DNA of 64,000 bases from Bradyrhizobium sp. CIAT3101 (GTDB lineage Bacteria; Pseudomonadota; Alphaproteobacteria; Rhizobiales; Xanthobacteraceae), in the NCBI RefSeq assembly GCF_029714945.1, contig NZ_CP121634.1:2749001-2813000 (forward strand), in the 5' to 3' direction. The notes beneath the pieces were generated by a model. It made no database searches, was not told the origin of the DNA, and saw nothing but the letters and a program-made list of their open reading frames with translations. Numbering within the stretch: position 1 is the stretch's first letter; each line of letters begins with the position of its first letter. Positions 52,407-61,414 of the stretch are shown piece by piece. Made by a program: the position numbers and the translations under genes.

Positions 52407-53401
52407 CGTCACCATCGAGCGGCGAAGCGGTCGCCAAGCCAGCGTCCGGAGGCCTCGGTTGGCTTCTTGAGCAGCGCGTGCTGCTGTCGGTCGCGGTGCT
52501 GGCCGTGTTGCCTTGGCTGCTGCCGTCGCAGGCGCTGGCCGTCAACGTCCTGATCTACGGCGTCGTGGTGATGGGCTATAATCTGTTGTTCGGCTACACC
52601 GGGCTGTTGTCGTTCGGCCAGGCGGCGTTCTTTGGCGCGGGTGCTTATTTCACCGGGATCGCGATCGGCCGCTACGGTTTGCCCTGGTTCATGGCGGTGC
52701 CGATCGCCGTTCTGCTCAGCACCTGCCTTGCCGCCGCGATCGGAATCGTCTCGACGCGGACGCGCGGTATTTATTTCTCCATGGTGACGCTCGCGCTGGC
52801 CCAGCTCGTCTATTACGTCGCACTGCAGGCCGCGTCCTTCACCGGCGGCGAGAATGGCCTGCGCGGCTTCACCGTCGACCGCATCAACCTGTTTGGTCTC
52901 TCGGTCAACTTCCTCGATCCCGTCAATAAATATTACGTGCTGATGGCGCTCGCGGCGCTCGCCATGTGGTTCCAGTCGCGCATCCTGAACTCGCCATTCG
53001 GCGCAGTGATCGAGGCGATCCGGGAGAACGAGCAGCGGGCGCGGGCCTGCGGTTACAATGTCGAGCGCAGCAAGCTGATCGTGTTCATGCTGTCGGGCGC
53101 GATCTCATCGCTCGGCGGCTGCATGCTGGCGCTGCATCTGTCGATCGTGCCGCTGGATATCCTGCACTACCAGACGTCGGGCATGATCGTGATGATGGTG
53201 CTGCTCGGCGGCGCCCGCAGCTTCTTCGGGCCCTTCGTCGGCGCGGCCACATTCCTCGTCCTGGAGGACGTCATCTCGGTCTGGACGCCGCACTGGCAGA
53301 TCTTTGTCGGCGCGATCTTCGTGCTGTTCGTGCTGTTCCTGCCCAAGGGGATCTGGGGCACGCTGCTGGACGCGCTGGGTGTCGGAAAGGCACGGCCATG
53401 A
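52403..53401 (+). CDS. Branched-chain-type ABC permease (LivM-like)
   Basis: The 332-residue LivM-type permease has GYNLLFGYTGLLSFGQAAFF and IRENEQRARACGYNVERSKL, the standard family segments. It starts with GTG overlapping the preceding stop and ends overlapping the ATPase start. It forms the pore with the LivH-like protein. Confidence 0.9.
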   Translation: MTSPSSGEAVAKPASGGLGWLLEQRVLLSVAVLAVLPWLLPSQALAVNVLIYGVVVMGYNLLFGYTGLLSFGQAAFFGAGAYFTGIAIGRYGLPWFMAVPIAVLLSTCLAAAIGIVSTRTRGIYFSMVTLALAQLVYYVALQAASFTGGENGLRGFTVDRINLFGLSVNFLDPVNKYYVLMALAALAMWFQSRILNSPFGAVIEAIRENEQRARACGYNVERSKLIVFMLSGAISSLGGCMLALHLSIVPLDILHYQTSGMIVMMVLLGGARSFFGPFVGAATFLVLEDVISVWTPHWQIFVGAIFVLFVLFLPKGIWGTLLDALGVGKARP

Positions 53402-54153
53402 CCGGCGAACTGCTTCGCGCCGACGGCATCGGCAAGCGCTTTGGCGGCTTCACCGCGCTCGAGGGCATCACCGTGTCCTTTGCCGCGGGCCAGCTCACCT
53501 CGATCATCGGGCCGAACGGGGCGGGCAAGAGCACCTTCTTCAACATCCTCTCCGGCGCGCTGACGCCGACCTCGGGCAAGCTGCACTTCCGCGGGCGCGA
53601 GTTGAGCGGCTTGCCGCAGCATCGCTTCGTGCATCAGGGCATCTCGCGCTCCTACCAGATCACCAACATCTTCCCGGACTTGTCCGTGCACGAGAACGTG
53701 CGCGTGGCGGCGCAGGCGCTGAGCGTCAGCTATGACATCTGGCGCAACCGCGCGCATTTGCCGGAGCTCAATGCCAAGGCCGACGCCGCGCTCGACGCGG
53801 TCGGCCTGCTCGGCAAGCGCGGCGAGCTGGCAAAATTCCTCTCGCATGGCCAGCAGCGCGCGCTGGAGATCGCAATCGCGCTGGTCTCGGAGCCGGAACT
53901 GCTGCTGCTCGACGAGCCGACCGCCGGCATGGGGCCGGAAGAGACCAAGGACATGGTCGCGCTGCTGGAGCGGCTCGCCGACAAGCGCACCGTGCTGCTG
54001 GTCGAGCACAAGATGAAGATGGTGCTGGGCCTCTCCAAGCGCGTCGTGGTGCTGCATCACGGCCGCCTGCTGGCGGACGGCGCGCCCGACGAGATCAGGA
54101 GCAATCCGGAGGTCCGCCGGGTCTATCTCGGACAGAGTGAAGGTTATGGCTGA
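53398..54153 (+). CDS. Branched-chain-type ABC ATPase (LivG-like)
   Basis: The 251-residue ATPase has Walker A GPNGAGKST near residue 41, signature LSHGQQRALEIA, Walker B LLLLDEPTAGMG and VLLVEHKMKMV. ATG 53398 overlaps the LivM stop. The LSHGQQ form is normal for LivG. It dimerises with the LivF-like ATPase. Confidence 0.92.
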   Translation: MTGELLRADGIGKRFGGFTALEGITVSFAAGQLTSIIGPNGAGKSTFFNILSGALTPTSGKLHFRGRELSGLPQHRFVHQGISRSYQITNIFPDLSVHENVRVAAQALSVSYDIWRNRAHLPELNAKADAALDAVGLLGKRGELAKFLSHGQQRALEIAIALVSEPELLLLDEPTAGMGPEETKDMVALLERLADKRTVLLVEHKMKMVLGLSKRVVVLHHGRLLADGAPDEIRSNPEVRRVYLGQSEGYG

Positions 54154-54865
54154 GACCGCGCTGCTCGATATCAACGATCTCCATGCCTGGTACGGCGCGA
54201 GCCACATCCTGCACGGCATCTCGCTGCACGTGAAGGAGGGCGAGGTGGTCGCGCTGGTTGGCCGCAACGGTGCCGGCAAGACCACGACCTTGCGGGCGAT
54301 GATGGGGCTGATGCCGAAGGCGACGGGGCACGTCCGTTTTGCTGGCAAGGAGCTGTTGCCGCTCCGCGCCCATCAGCGCTTCCACCTTGGGCTTGCCTAT
54401 GTCCCCGAAGAACGCCGCATCGTTCCCGGTCTCACCGTGCGCGAAAACCTGCGGCTCGGCCTCGTGGCAGCCGGCCGCGCGATCGACGAGCGCGCAGCGA
54501 TCGACGAGATCGCCGAGACGTTTCCGCGGCTGAAGGAGCGGCTCGACCAGGAGGGCGTGACGCTCTCCGGCGGCGAGCAGCAGATGCTGGCGATCGCGCG
54601 CGCGCTGATCGCCGATCCCAGGATGATCCTGCTGGACGAGCCCTCGGAAGGCATCATGCCGGTGCTGGTCGAGGAGATGGGCGTGCTGTTCCGCCGCCTG
54701 CGCGACGCAGGCAAGACGCTGCTGCTGGTCGAGCAGAACGTCGAATGGGCCTTGCGCCTGGCCGACCGCGCCGTGATCATCGATCAGGGCGAGGTCGTGC
54801 ATGAGAGCAGTGCGGCCGCACTGCTCGCGGACAAGGACATCCAGGAGCGCTATTGCGCGGTGTGA
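54146..54865 (+). CDS. Branched-chain-type ABC ATPase (LivF-like)
   Basis: The 239-residue ATPase has Walker A GRNGAGKTTT, signature LSGGEQQMLAIARAL, Walker B MILLDEPSEGIMP and TLLLVEQNVEWA, all LivF hallmarks. ATG 54146 overlaps the LivG gene by 8 bp, and GTG 54137 is possible. It is the last gene of the operon and ends 4 bp from the convergent GGDEF/EAL gene. Confidence 0.92.
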   Translation: MAETALLDINDLHAWYGASHILHGISLHVKEGEVVALVGRNGAGKTTTLRAMMGLMPKATGHVRFAGKELLPLRAHQRFHLGLAYVPEERRIVPGLTVRENLRLGLVAAGRAIDERAAIDEIAETFPRLKERLDQEGVTLSGGEQQMLAIARALIADPRMILLDEPSEGIMPVLVEEMGVLFRRLRDAGKTLLLVEQNVEWALRLADRAVIIDQGEVVHESSAAALLADKDIQERYCAV

Positions 54866-54869
54866 TGCC

Positions 54870-56879
54870 TCAGGCGACGACCTTGCTGGTTGAGCCGTGG
54901 TCCAGGCGCTCGCGTTCCTTGGCGAGATAGTCCTCGATTGCCGCGCCCGGCATGGGCTTTGCGAAATAATAGCCCTGGATGAAGTCGCACCCGAGCCGGC
55001 GCAGCGTGTCGAGCTGGGCGCGGGTCTCGACGCCCTCGACCACGCAGGCGATCTCCATGTCGTCGCAGAGGCCCGTGAGCGACTTGATGATCTTGTGGCT
55101 GACCGGATTCTCGTTGATGTCCGCGACGAAGCTGCGGTCGATCTTGAGCTTGTCCAGCGGCAGGCGGTGCACATGGCTCAGCGAGGAATAGCCGGTGCCG
55201 AAATCATCCAGCGAGATGCCGCAGCCCATCGCCTTCAGCGTCGCGATCGATTGCTGGGCACGGACGAAGTCGAAGGTGACGGCCGTCTCCGTGATCTCGA
55301 AATCGATCCGGTGCGGCGGCAGGCCGCTCCTCTCGATGATGGCGATCAGCGGCAAAATGCCCTCGGCCGCGCAGACGTCGTGGGCGGAGAGATTGAACGA
55401 CAGGCGGATGTGGTCGGGCCAGGACTTTGCGGTCGCGAGAGCGCGCGCCAGCAGCACCTGCGTCAGCGGCCGGATCAGGCCGATGCGCTCGGCCGCCGGG
55501 ATGAAGTCGGCGGGCGAGACCCAGCCGAGGCGAGGGCTGTGCCAGCGCGCCAGGGTCTCGAAGCCCGCAGTGTGCTCGCTCATGGCATCGACGATCGGCT
55601 GGAACACCAGCTCCATCTCGGCGCCGAAATCGGACGTCCGTAGCAGGTTCTCGATGACGCCACGGCTGCGGATCTCCGCCTCGAGTTCGCCCGAGAAGAT
55701 CACGGTGCGGCCGCGCTGGTGGCGCTTGGCGTGGTAGAGCGAATAGTCGGCGCATTCGTACAGCGCTTCCGACGTCGTCGCGGAGTTTGGATAAAGTGCG
55801 AAGCCGATCGAACAGGACAGTCCGGTATGGGCGGTGTCGAGCTGGTAGGGCAGCTTGACCTGCTCGCCGATGCGTTCGCCGAGCCGCGCCAGATCGACAT
55901 CCTCGGGGTCACCGCACACGACGAGACCGAACTCGTCGCCGCCCAGGCGCGCAAACTCCACCCGTTGCGGTCCAAAGCCCTCGCAGACCTCGCGGATGCG
56001 GCGGCCGGCCTCGATCAGGACGCGGTCGCCGACGGAATGACCGTAATTGTCGTTGATCGGCTTGAAGCCGTCGAGGTCGATGATGCCGACCGCGACGTGA
56101 ACGTGTCTGCGCTCGGCATCATTGAAGGCGCTCGCGAGCTCGGCGAAGAAGCGGCGGCGGTTCGGCAGCTCGGTGAGGGAATCGAGGTTGGCGAGGCGGA
56201 AGTTCTCGTCCGAGAGCGCTTGCGTGGCCGCCTGCTGCATCAGCAGCGATTTGCGATTGGAGACGAGATCGGCGAAGTCGCGATAGTAGATGAACAGCAC
56301 CCTTACCATCGCGCCGGAGACCAGCAGATTGTTGATGGCCATTGCCTTCAGCGTCGGCTCGCCGGTGACGAAGTAGAACAGCACATAGGGGACGTTGACG
56401 ACGAGCGTCACGATCAGCGCGGCTGAACGCAGATGCATCAGGCAGAAGATGCAGCCGATCACGGTCACGGCCATGTAGAATGCGACCTGGCTCTTGGCGA
56501 AGGCATCACCATAGGGATAGAGCGCGAACGACCAGGCCGTAAAACCTGCCGCGATCGGTGCCGCGATCAAGTTGGTGAGGCGCAGATTGCGCAGAATGTC
56601 GGCGTCGCTGCGCACAACATGCCGCTGGCGCAGCCACCAGACGGTCCGAAGGGCGGTCACCGCGGTCAACACGGCCGGCACGATCATGCTCAGCGAGGCC
56701 GGCGCTAATGGCACGTAGGTATAGGCCACTGCGATCGTGTTGGTGATCAGGATGAAGTAGAGCAGGGGGATCTGCTTGGAGAAGGCGTCGAACTGCGCGC
56801 GCGTCAGATCCGGATCGGTCGGCACGCGAAACAGCCGCACCGTGGCGGCGAGACAGGCTTTCAAATCGACGGCAGGCAT
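54870..56879 (-). CDS. Membrane-anchored GGDEF-EAL protein
   Basis: The 669-residue protein has a membrane sensor region of about six helices (residues 30-220), a GGDEF domain with an intact RLGGDEFGLV signature (about 235-395), and an EAL domain (about 410-660). In the EAL domain the signature is E-T-L (GFETLARW), while EITET, DDFGTGYSSLSH and KIDRSFV are kept. It probably makes or breaks cyclic di-GMP in response to a membrane signal. The substitution at the second EAL position does not remove the metal Glu, so phosphodiesterase activity may remain. ATG 56879 is preferred over a GTG at 56924. Confidence 0.85.
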   Translation of the reverse strand: MPAVDLKACLAATVRLFRVPTDPDLTRAQFDAFSKQIPLLYFILITNTIAVAYTYVPLAPASLSMIVPAVLTAVTALRTVWWLRQRHVVRSDADILRNLRLTNLIAAPIAAGFTAWSFALYPYGDAFAKSQVAFYMAVTVIGCIFCLMHLRSAALIVTLVVNVPYVLFYFVTGEPTLKAMAINNLLVSGAMVRVLFIYYRDFADLVSNRKSLLMQQAATQALSDENFRLANLDSLTELPNRRRFFAELASAFNDAERRHVHVAVGIIDLDGFKPINDNYGHSVGDRVLIEAGRRIREVCEGFGPQRVEFARLGGDEFGLVVCGDPEDVDLARLGERIGEQVKLPYQLDTAHTGLSCSIGFALYPNSATTSEALYECADYSLYHAKRHQRGRTVIFSGELEAEIRSRGVIENLLRTSDFGAEMELVFQPIVDAMSEHTAGFETLARWHSPRLGWVSPADFIPAAERIGLIRPLTQVLLARALATAKSWPDHIRLSFNLSAHDVCAAEGILPLIAIIERSGLPPHRIDFEITETAVTFDFVRAQQSIATLKAMGCGISLDDFGTGYSSLSHVHRLPLDKLKIDRSFVADINENPVSHKIIKSLTGLCDDMEIACVVEGVETRAQLDTLRRLGCDFIQGYYFAKPMPGAAIEDYLAKERERLDHGSTSKVVA

Positions 56880-57173
56880 TGCAATCCGCGCCCCAAATCC
56901 CTTCAAACGAAGGCGATCTTGCACAGCGGGGGTAAAGAGCGCGTTAGACGGGTTCCACGAGGATGCGCCAGCGCTGGTTGCACGCGACCGCGGGATTTTC
57001 CACCCGCGTGCATTGGTGAGGGGCTGTTAAGGATATGCCGCGGAAGCGAGCGGCGTTTCGCGCGGCAGATCGTCCGAGATGGTCGCGGCTACGATCTGCT
57101 AACCATAGCAATCTCGGCCGCGCGCCGATTGCGGCGGTCGCGGACGACCGCCGCGCAGAGGTGACGGCGGCCT
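56880..57173. other. Gap without a gene
   Basis: Nearly 300 bp between the GGDEF/EAL gene and the metallo-beta-lactamase stop. No coding signal or clear hairpin was seen; it probably holds the promoter of the GGDEF/EAL gene. Confidence 0.5.
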
Positions 57174-58064
57174 TCACTTCGCCGGTTGAAGCGCGGCCGT
57201 CTGCTTGGCGAGCGCCTTGTCGAAATCCTCCGACAGGCCGGTGGCGTAGGCCGGAAGCTCGCCCGGCTTGACGAATGGATTCGGCGTGGGGTTCTTGATC
57301 TGCTGCGCGCGCTTGTCCTGCATGCCATAGACCTCGGGATGCGGCCCGAGCAGCACGTCGATCTTCATCGCCTTGGCCTTGGCGAAGGTTGCGCGATAGT
57401 CGTCGACAATGCCGGGATAGGTCGGCTGGCCGACCAGGCGGTTCAACGCCACGGTGCCGCTGCAGAAGAACAGCACCTCGCGGTCCTGCCCGCCGTCCTT
57501 CACCGTCATCTCCCAACTGGTGCAGCCCGGCGAATGGCCGGGCGTCTCATGCGCCGTCAGCGTGGTATCGCCGAGCGTGACTTTGTCGCCCTCCTTCACC
57601 GTGCGATCGACCTTCACCGGAGGAAAGCCGAGGTCCGCGTTCTTCTCGTCGCCCGGATAGTAGCCGCCTTCGAGCAGCGGCTTGTCGCGCGCGCCGGCGA
57701 CGAGCTGCGCGCCGCTGTCCTGCTTGATCTCGGCGAAGCCGCCGGTGTGGTCGAGATGGGCGTGGGTGTTGAGGATGTATTTGATGTCGGCGACCTTGAA
57801 GCCGAGCTTGGCGATGTTGTCCTTGATCATGCCGGTCGACTGCGGCATCGCGGTGTCCATCAGGATCAGGCCCTGCGACGTCTTGATGACATAGACGGCG
57901 ATGCCGTCCGTGCCGACATAATAGATATTGTCGATGAGCTGGAACGGCTCGAACGGCGCGGTCCACTTCACCATGACCGCGGCCAGGAAGTCCTTGATGG
58001 TCTGGGCTTGCGCAACTGGGGTGAAGAGCGCCATCGCGCATAGCGCGGCCGTGAGCTTTCTCAT
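57174..58064 (-). CDS. Subclass B3 metallo-beta-lactamase (BJP-1-like)
   Basis: The 296-residue periplasmic enzyme has a signal peptide cleaved after VAQA (about residue 20) and the zinc motif His101-His103-Asp105-His106 (HAHLDH), with further His ligands in TPGHSPGCTSWEM and LLGPHPEVYG. From memory it closely resembles BJP-1 of Bradyrhizobium japonicum, which hydrolyses penicillins, cephalosporins and carbapenems. No AmpR-type regulator is nearby, so it is probably a housekeeping or intrinsic-resistance gene. It is divergent from the esterase gene. Confidence 0.92.
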   Translation of the reverse strand: MRKLTAALCAMALFTPVAQAQTIKDFLAAVMVKWTAPFEPFQLIDNIYYVGTDGIAVYVIKTSQGLILMDTAMPQSTGMIKDNIAKLGFKVADIKYILNTHAHLDHTGGFAEIKQDSGAQLVAGARDKPLLEGGYYPGDEKNADLGFPPVKVDRTVKEGDKVTLGDTTLTAHETPGHSPGCTSWEMTVKDGGQDREVLFFCSGTVALNRLVGQPTYPGIVDDYRATFAKAKAMKIDVLLGPHPEVYGMQDKRAQQIKNPTPNPFVKPGELPAYATGLSEDFDKALAKQTAALQPAK

Positions 58065-58328
58065 GGATCGTCCTCCCGGATTGTTGTTGTCGTTGCGACC
58101 GCGGGTAAGGCCGCTGATCGTCGGGTCGCACGCTAGATGTTGCGCGATGCGGCAGCAACGGCCTGATGTTCGAAAAATGCCACGTCATGCGCGGAATAAC
58201 GGCCGCTGTCCGGTTTGAGCATGGCGGCGATTGCTGCACTGCGCCCATCGCGTTTGACCGCGTGCGGGCCGGCCGCCATACTTTGCGTCAAGACGGGCCA
58301 GAAAGACCCGTCAACATCGGGAGCTGAA

Positions 58329-59645
58329 ATGACCAAATCATTGTCCGTCCTTGCGGGGACGCTGATGTCCCTCGTCTCCTCCACATCGATCGCCTTCGCG
58401 CAGCCGGCCTGCGTGACCCAGAACATGGCCGTGCCGCCGGGCGCCAACACCAGCGACAAGGCGGCGCCGTTCTTCATCGATACCACCGGCCTCGATTTCA
58501 AGACCACGCCGCCGACGCGCGATCCTTCCAACCCGAACTATCCGCGCGCGACCGAGTTGCCTGACGGCACCTTGCCGCCGCCGGGCGCCGAGGGCAATTT
58601 CATCATCGGTCCCACCCACAATCCGGCGCCCGAGACCATTGCGAAGGAGGGCGTTCCGCATGGCACGACAAAATCCTTCACGCTGTCGTCGAAGGACAGC
58701 ACGATCTACAATCCCGGCCTGATCCGCGACGACGTCGCGGGCTGCACCAATTCCTCGATCATGACGACGGTGACCGCGCCGGACGACAAGTCGCACATGA
58801 TCGTCACCACCAGCCATCCCGGCGTCTGGTCGCGCACCATCGACGTCTATGTGCCGGCGCAATACGTCCCTGGTACCGAAGCGCCCTTCATCGTGATCGG
58901 CGACGGCGGCTCCGCTGCCTACAAGGATCTGCCGACCACGCTCGACAATCTGATCGCGCAGCGCCGTGTGCCGCCGATGATCGCGATCCAGGTCGGCAAT
59001 GGCGGGCAGGATGCGCAGGGCAGCCAGCGCGGCCGCGAATACGACGCGGTGTCGGGTGTCTATGCGCAGTTCATCGAGCGCGAGGTGCTGCCGCTGGTCG
59101 AGCAGAACGCCGGCGTCAAGCTCACCAGGAACCCCGAAGGACGCGCGACCATGGGGCTGAGCTCGAGCGGCGTGGCAGCCTTCACCATGGCCTGGTTCCA
59201 TCCCGAACTCTATCACCGCGTGCTGGCGTTCTCGCCGACCATGGTCAACCAGCAATGGCCGCATGATCCGTCGCTGCGCGGTGGCGCCTGGGAATATCAC
59301 AGCGCATGGACGGGACCGGCCACGCCCAATCTCATCTCGAAGGCCGGCGTGCTGACGCCGGCCGAGCCGCCCGGCGTACCGTTGATCGTCGCCGCGCCGA
59401 CCAAGCCGATCCGCTTCTGGTTCTTCGGCGGCGACCAGGATCTGTTCTATCCCAATCCGACCATTCCCGACGGCATGCACGACTGGACCTTGTCCAACGC
59501 GCTGACGGCAAAGGTGCTGGCGGAGAAGGGCTACCATTATCAGTTCCTGTTCGTGCGCAACGCCAAGCATGTCGATCGTCCCACGATCGCACAAACGCTG
59601 CCCTCGGCACTGGAATGGGTCTGGAAGGGCTATCCGATCCCCTGA
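58329..59645 (+). CDS. Secreted esterase-like alpha/beta hydrolase
   Basis: The 438-residue protein has a Sec signal (LSVLAGTLMSLVSSTSIAFA) and a C-terminal putative-esterase domain of the Fes/IroE/esterase-D kind. The nucleophile elbow is TMGLSSSGVAAF, the acid is in FFGGDQDLFYP and the His is in NAKHVDRP. The N-terminal 130 residues are rich in Thr, Pro and Asp. A hairpin (GACGGG/CCCGTC, 58292-58312) sits just before GGGAG and ATG 58329. Substrates of the family include siderophore esters and carbohydrate esters; none can be assigned here. Confidence 0.82.
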   Translation: MTKSLSVLAGTLMSLVSSTSIAFAQPACVTQNMAVPPGANTSDKAAPFFIDTTGLDFKTTPPTRDPSNPNYPRATELPDGTLPPPGAEGNFIIGPTHNPAPETIAKEGVPHGTTKSFTLSSKDSTIYNPGLIRDDVAGCTNSSIMTTVTAPDDKSHMIVTTSHPGVWSRTIDVYVPAQYVPGTEAPFIVIGDGGSAAYKDLPTTLDNLIAQRRVPPMIAIQVGNGGQDAQGSQRGREYDAVSGVYAQFIEREVLPLVEQNAGVKLTRNPEGRATMGLSSSGVAAFTMAWFHPELYHRVLAFSPTMVNQQWPHDPSLRGGAWEYHSAWTGPATPNLISKAGVLTPAEPPGVPLIVAAPTKPIRFWFFGGDQDLFYPNPTIPDGMHDWTLSNALTAKVLAEKGYHYQFLFVRNAKHVDRPTIAQTLPSALEWVWKGYPIP

Positions 59646-59658
59646 TGCGGGAAGTGGC

Positions 59659-59943
59659 CTAGCGCCCGATCGTCACTCCGGCGGTCGAGCGCATGGCGTC
59701 GCGCAAGGTCGTCGCGTTCATGTCGTCGAGCATCTGCCGCGTCAGCACGGTGGTCTGGCCGGGCGTGTCGAGGATGGTCTCGCCACGTGAGAAGGACAGC
59801 CGGTTGGCCTTGTAAGGGGATGCCGGATCGGTGGCAGGCGGCGCCGCATGAACGTGGCGGGGCCGCTTGTGGGATGCGGCGAGCGCGCCTTGCGAAACGC
59901 AGAGCGCGGCGATCACGATCAGGCTTTGCAATTTTGCGGACAT
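59659..59943 (-). CDS. Orphan TonB-receptor plug-domain fragment
   Basis: The 94-residue protein has a signal peptide (LIVIAALCVSQGALA) and then the first part of a TonB-dependent receptor plug: GETILDTPGQTTVLTRQML, NATTLRDAMRSTAGVTIGR, stop. No barrel follows on either strand. It is either the stump of a deleted receptor or a genuine small plug-only protein. GGGAG before ATG 59943 favours a translated gene. It converges on the esterase gene, which could act on a siderophore, a suggestive but unproven pairing. Confidence 0.6.
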   Translation of the reverse strand: MSAKLQSLIVIAALCVSQGALAASHKRPRHVHAAPPATDPASPYKANRLSFSRGETILDTPGQTTVLTRQMLDDMNATTLRDAMRSTAGVTIGR

Positions 59944-60006
59944 GCGATCTCCCATATCCCGGGCGTCAGCCTAGCATATGGGGCGCGTCATCGCAGAGGA
60001 AAAGGA

Positions 60007-61353
60007 TCAGGCGAGGGCGGCCTGGCGTTCCCGCACCGGCTCGCGGGTGCGATCGGCGCCACGCGGCTCGGCGAGCCGGGTGAAGCTGCGCTGGCCCGCA
60101 TGCACGGGCGCCTCGACGATCACGCCTTCGCAGACGATCTGGCCGCCGAGCACCTTGAATTCGAGCTTGTCGTAGCGCGGCATCGTCTCGCCGGGCTCGG
60201 GCGGCAGCAGTCCGATGCGCCCCTGGATATTCAGTGTGGCTTCGCCGGTGCCGTGAAGCCGCGGATTCCACATCCTGATCCCGGTCTCCGTCCAGCGTTG
60301 CCGGATCAGCGCGGCACGATCGGCGGGCTCGACGATCTTTGCGCGAGCCTTCGGCGTGCTCGGGCTCTTCGGGGTGGGCGCCGGCTCAGGGTCGACATGC
60401 GTGGCGACAACGGGTGCGTCGGCGATCGTCGCCTCGGCAAGAGTGGCTGCGACGGGTTCGGGATCGTTCGCGACGACCGGGTCGATCTCTGCGGCGACGC
60501 TGGGAGCGGGCTCGCTGTCGATGCTGGCTTCGACGACGACAGGCGCGGGGACCTCAGCGTCGACGACGACGACGGGCGTCTCATCGACCGCGATCGGCTC
60601 GATCTCCACGGAAGCGACGGCTACGGGTTCGTCTTCAGTGACGGGCTCGGAGACCTCGACCGGAATCGTCGCCATCTCGACAGGCGCAACGACGACTTGC
60701 TCCGCGACGATCGGCTCGACATCTTCAGGGAGTTCCGGAGCAGCATCGCTACCGACGACAGGCTCAGGTGCCTCGATTGCTTCGACTTCGACAGCGGAGA
60801 TCGAGGTCTCTTCGACGACGTCAGGTTCAACATCCGTCACGCGTTCCGCGGGCGGCTCGCTGCTGGTGAGTTCGGGCGCATCAACCGGCGCGATTGCGAC
60901 CTCAAGCGACGGAACTGCGATCTCTTCGACGACGAGAGGCTCGACGCCTGCCGGCGTCTCCAGGGATGAATCGTCGTTGACGCTGATATCGGTCGCAGCC
61001 GCGATCGGGCTCTCTTCGATGACAGGGATAATGGTGTTGTCTTCGGTGACCGGGGCCGCGACTTCGATGCCGGCATCGCGATGCAACGGTTCCGCGCTGA
61101 TGTCGGTATCGAGGGCCGGCGCAGCTTCGGCAACAGCGATGACGGCAGGCTCTTCTTCCGCTGCGATCGGCGCCACGTCGAGACTGCCGCTTTGCGGCAG
61201 GGGCCGAAGCCGGTTGAACGCCCATTTCACCGCAGGAATGCGGCTCAGCAACGATATCAGTCTCGAAAGCACTGGGAGTTGTCCAAGAGGTACTCGGGCC
61301 GTAAGGGCAATCGCTGATTCGCCAGCAATGTGAAAAACTGCCCCGGCCGTCAC
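60007..61353 (-). CDS. Acidic low-complexity protein with conserved C-terminal region
   Basis: A frame of 448 codons: residues 1-45 include hydrophobic stretches (LPVLSRLISLLSRIPAVKWA), residues 55-335 are a repetitive Val/Ala/Pro/Glu/Asp region (many VEP, EEP and EPV units), and the last 110 are more ordered (WTETGIRMWNPRLHGTGEAT and LEFKVLGGQIVCEGVIV). No known family is recognised. The start is a GTG at 61353 without a clear ribosome site; the GTG at 61272 is another option. The repeat composition suggests a flexible linker that holds a C-terminal domain away from a membrane or partner. Confidence 0.6.
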   Translation of the reverse strand: MTAGAVFHIAGESAIALTARVPLGQLPVLSRLISLLSRIPAVKWAFNRLRPLPQSGSLDVAPIAAEEEPAVIAVAEAAPALDTDISAEPLHRDAGIEVAAPVTEDNTIIPVIEESPIAAATDISVNDDSSLETPAGVEPLVVEEIAVPSLEVAIAPVDAPELTSSEPPAERVTDVEPDVVEETSISAVEVEAIEAPEPVVGSDAAPELPEDVEPIVAEQVVVAPVEMATIPVEVSEPVTEDEPVAVASVEIEPIAVDETPVVVVDAEVPAPVVVEASIDSEPAPSVAAEIDPVVANDPEPVAATLAEATIADAPVVATHVDPEPAPTPKSPSTPKARAKIVEPADRAALIRQRWTETGIRMWNPRLHGTGEATLNIQGRIGLLPPEPGETMPRYDKLEFKVLGGQIVCEGVIVEAPVHAGQRSFTRLAEPRGADRTREPVRERQAALA

Positions 61354-61414
61354 ACCCCTGTCAATCTAGGCGGGACCAATTGCAGAACATCTGCACAGCC
61401 ACGCGCCACAGCGT

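Noticed and set aside
50691..52415. A 574-codon minus-strand frame rich in His, Asp and Gln
   Set aside because: Antisense of the binding protein and LivH-like permease; the composition is that of reversed membrane codons.
60356..61333. A 325-codon plus-strand Ser/Thr/Ala-rich frame
   Set aside because: It mirrors the Val/Glu/Pro repeats of the minus-strand gene. The minus strand has an ordered C-terminal region and is the better candidate, although both strands are low complexity.
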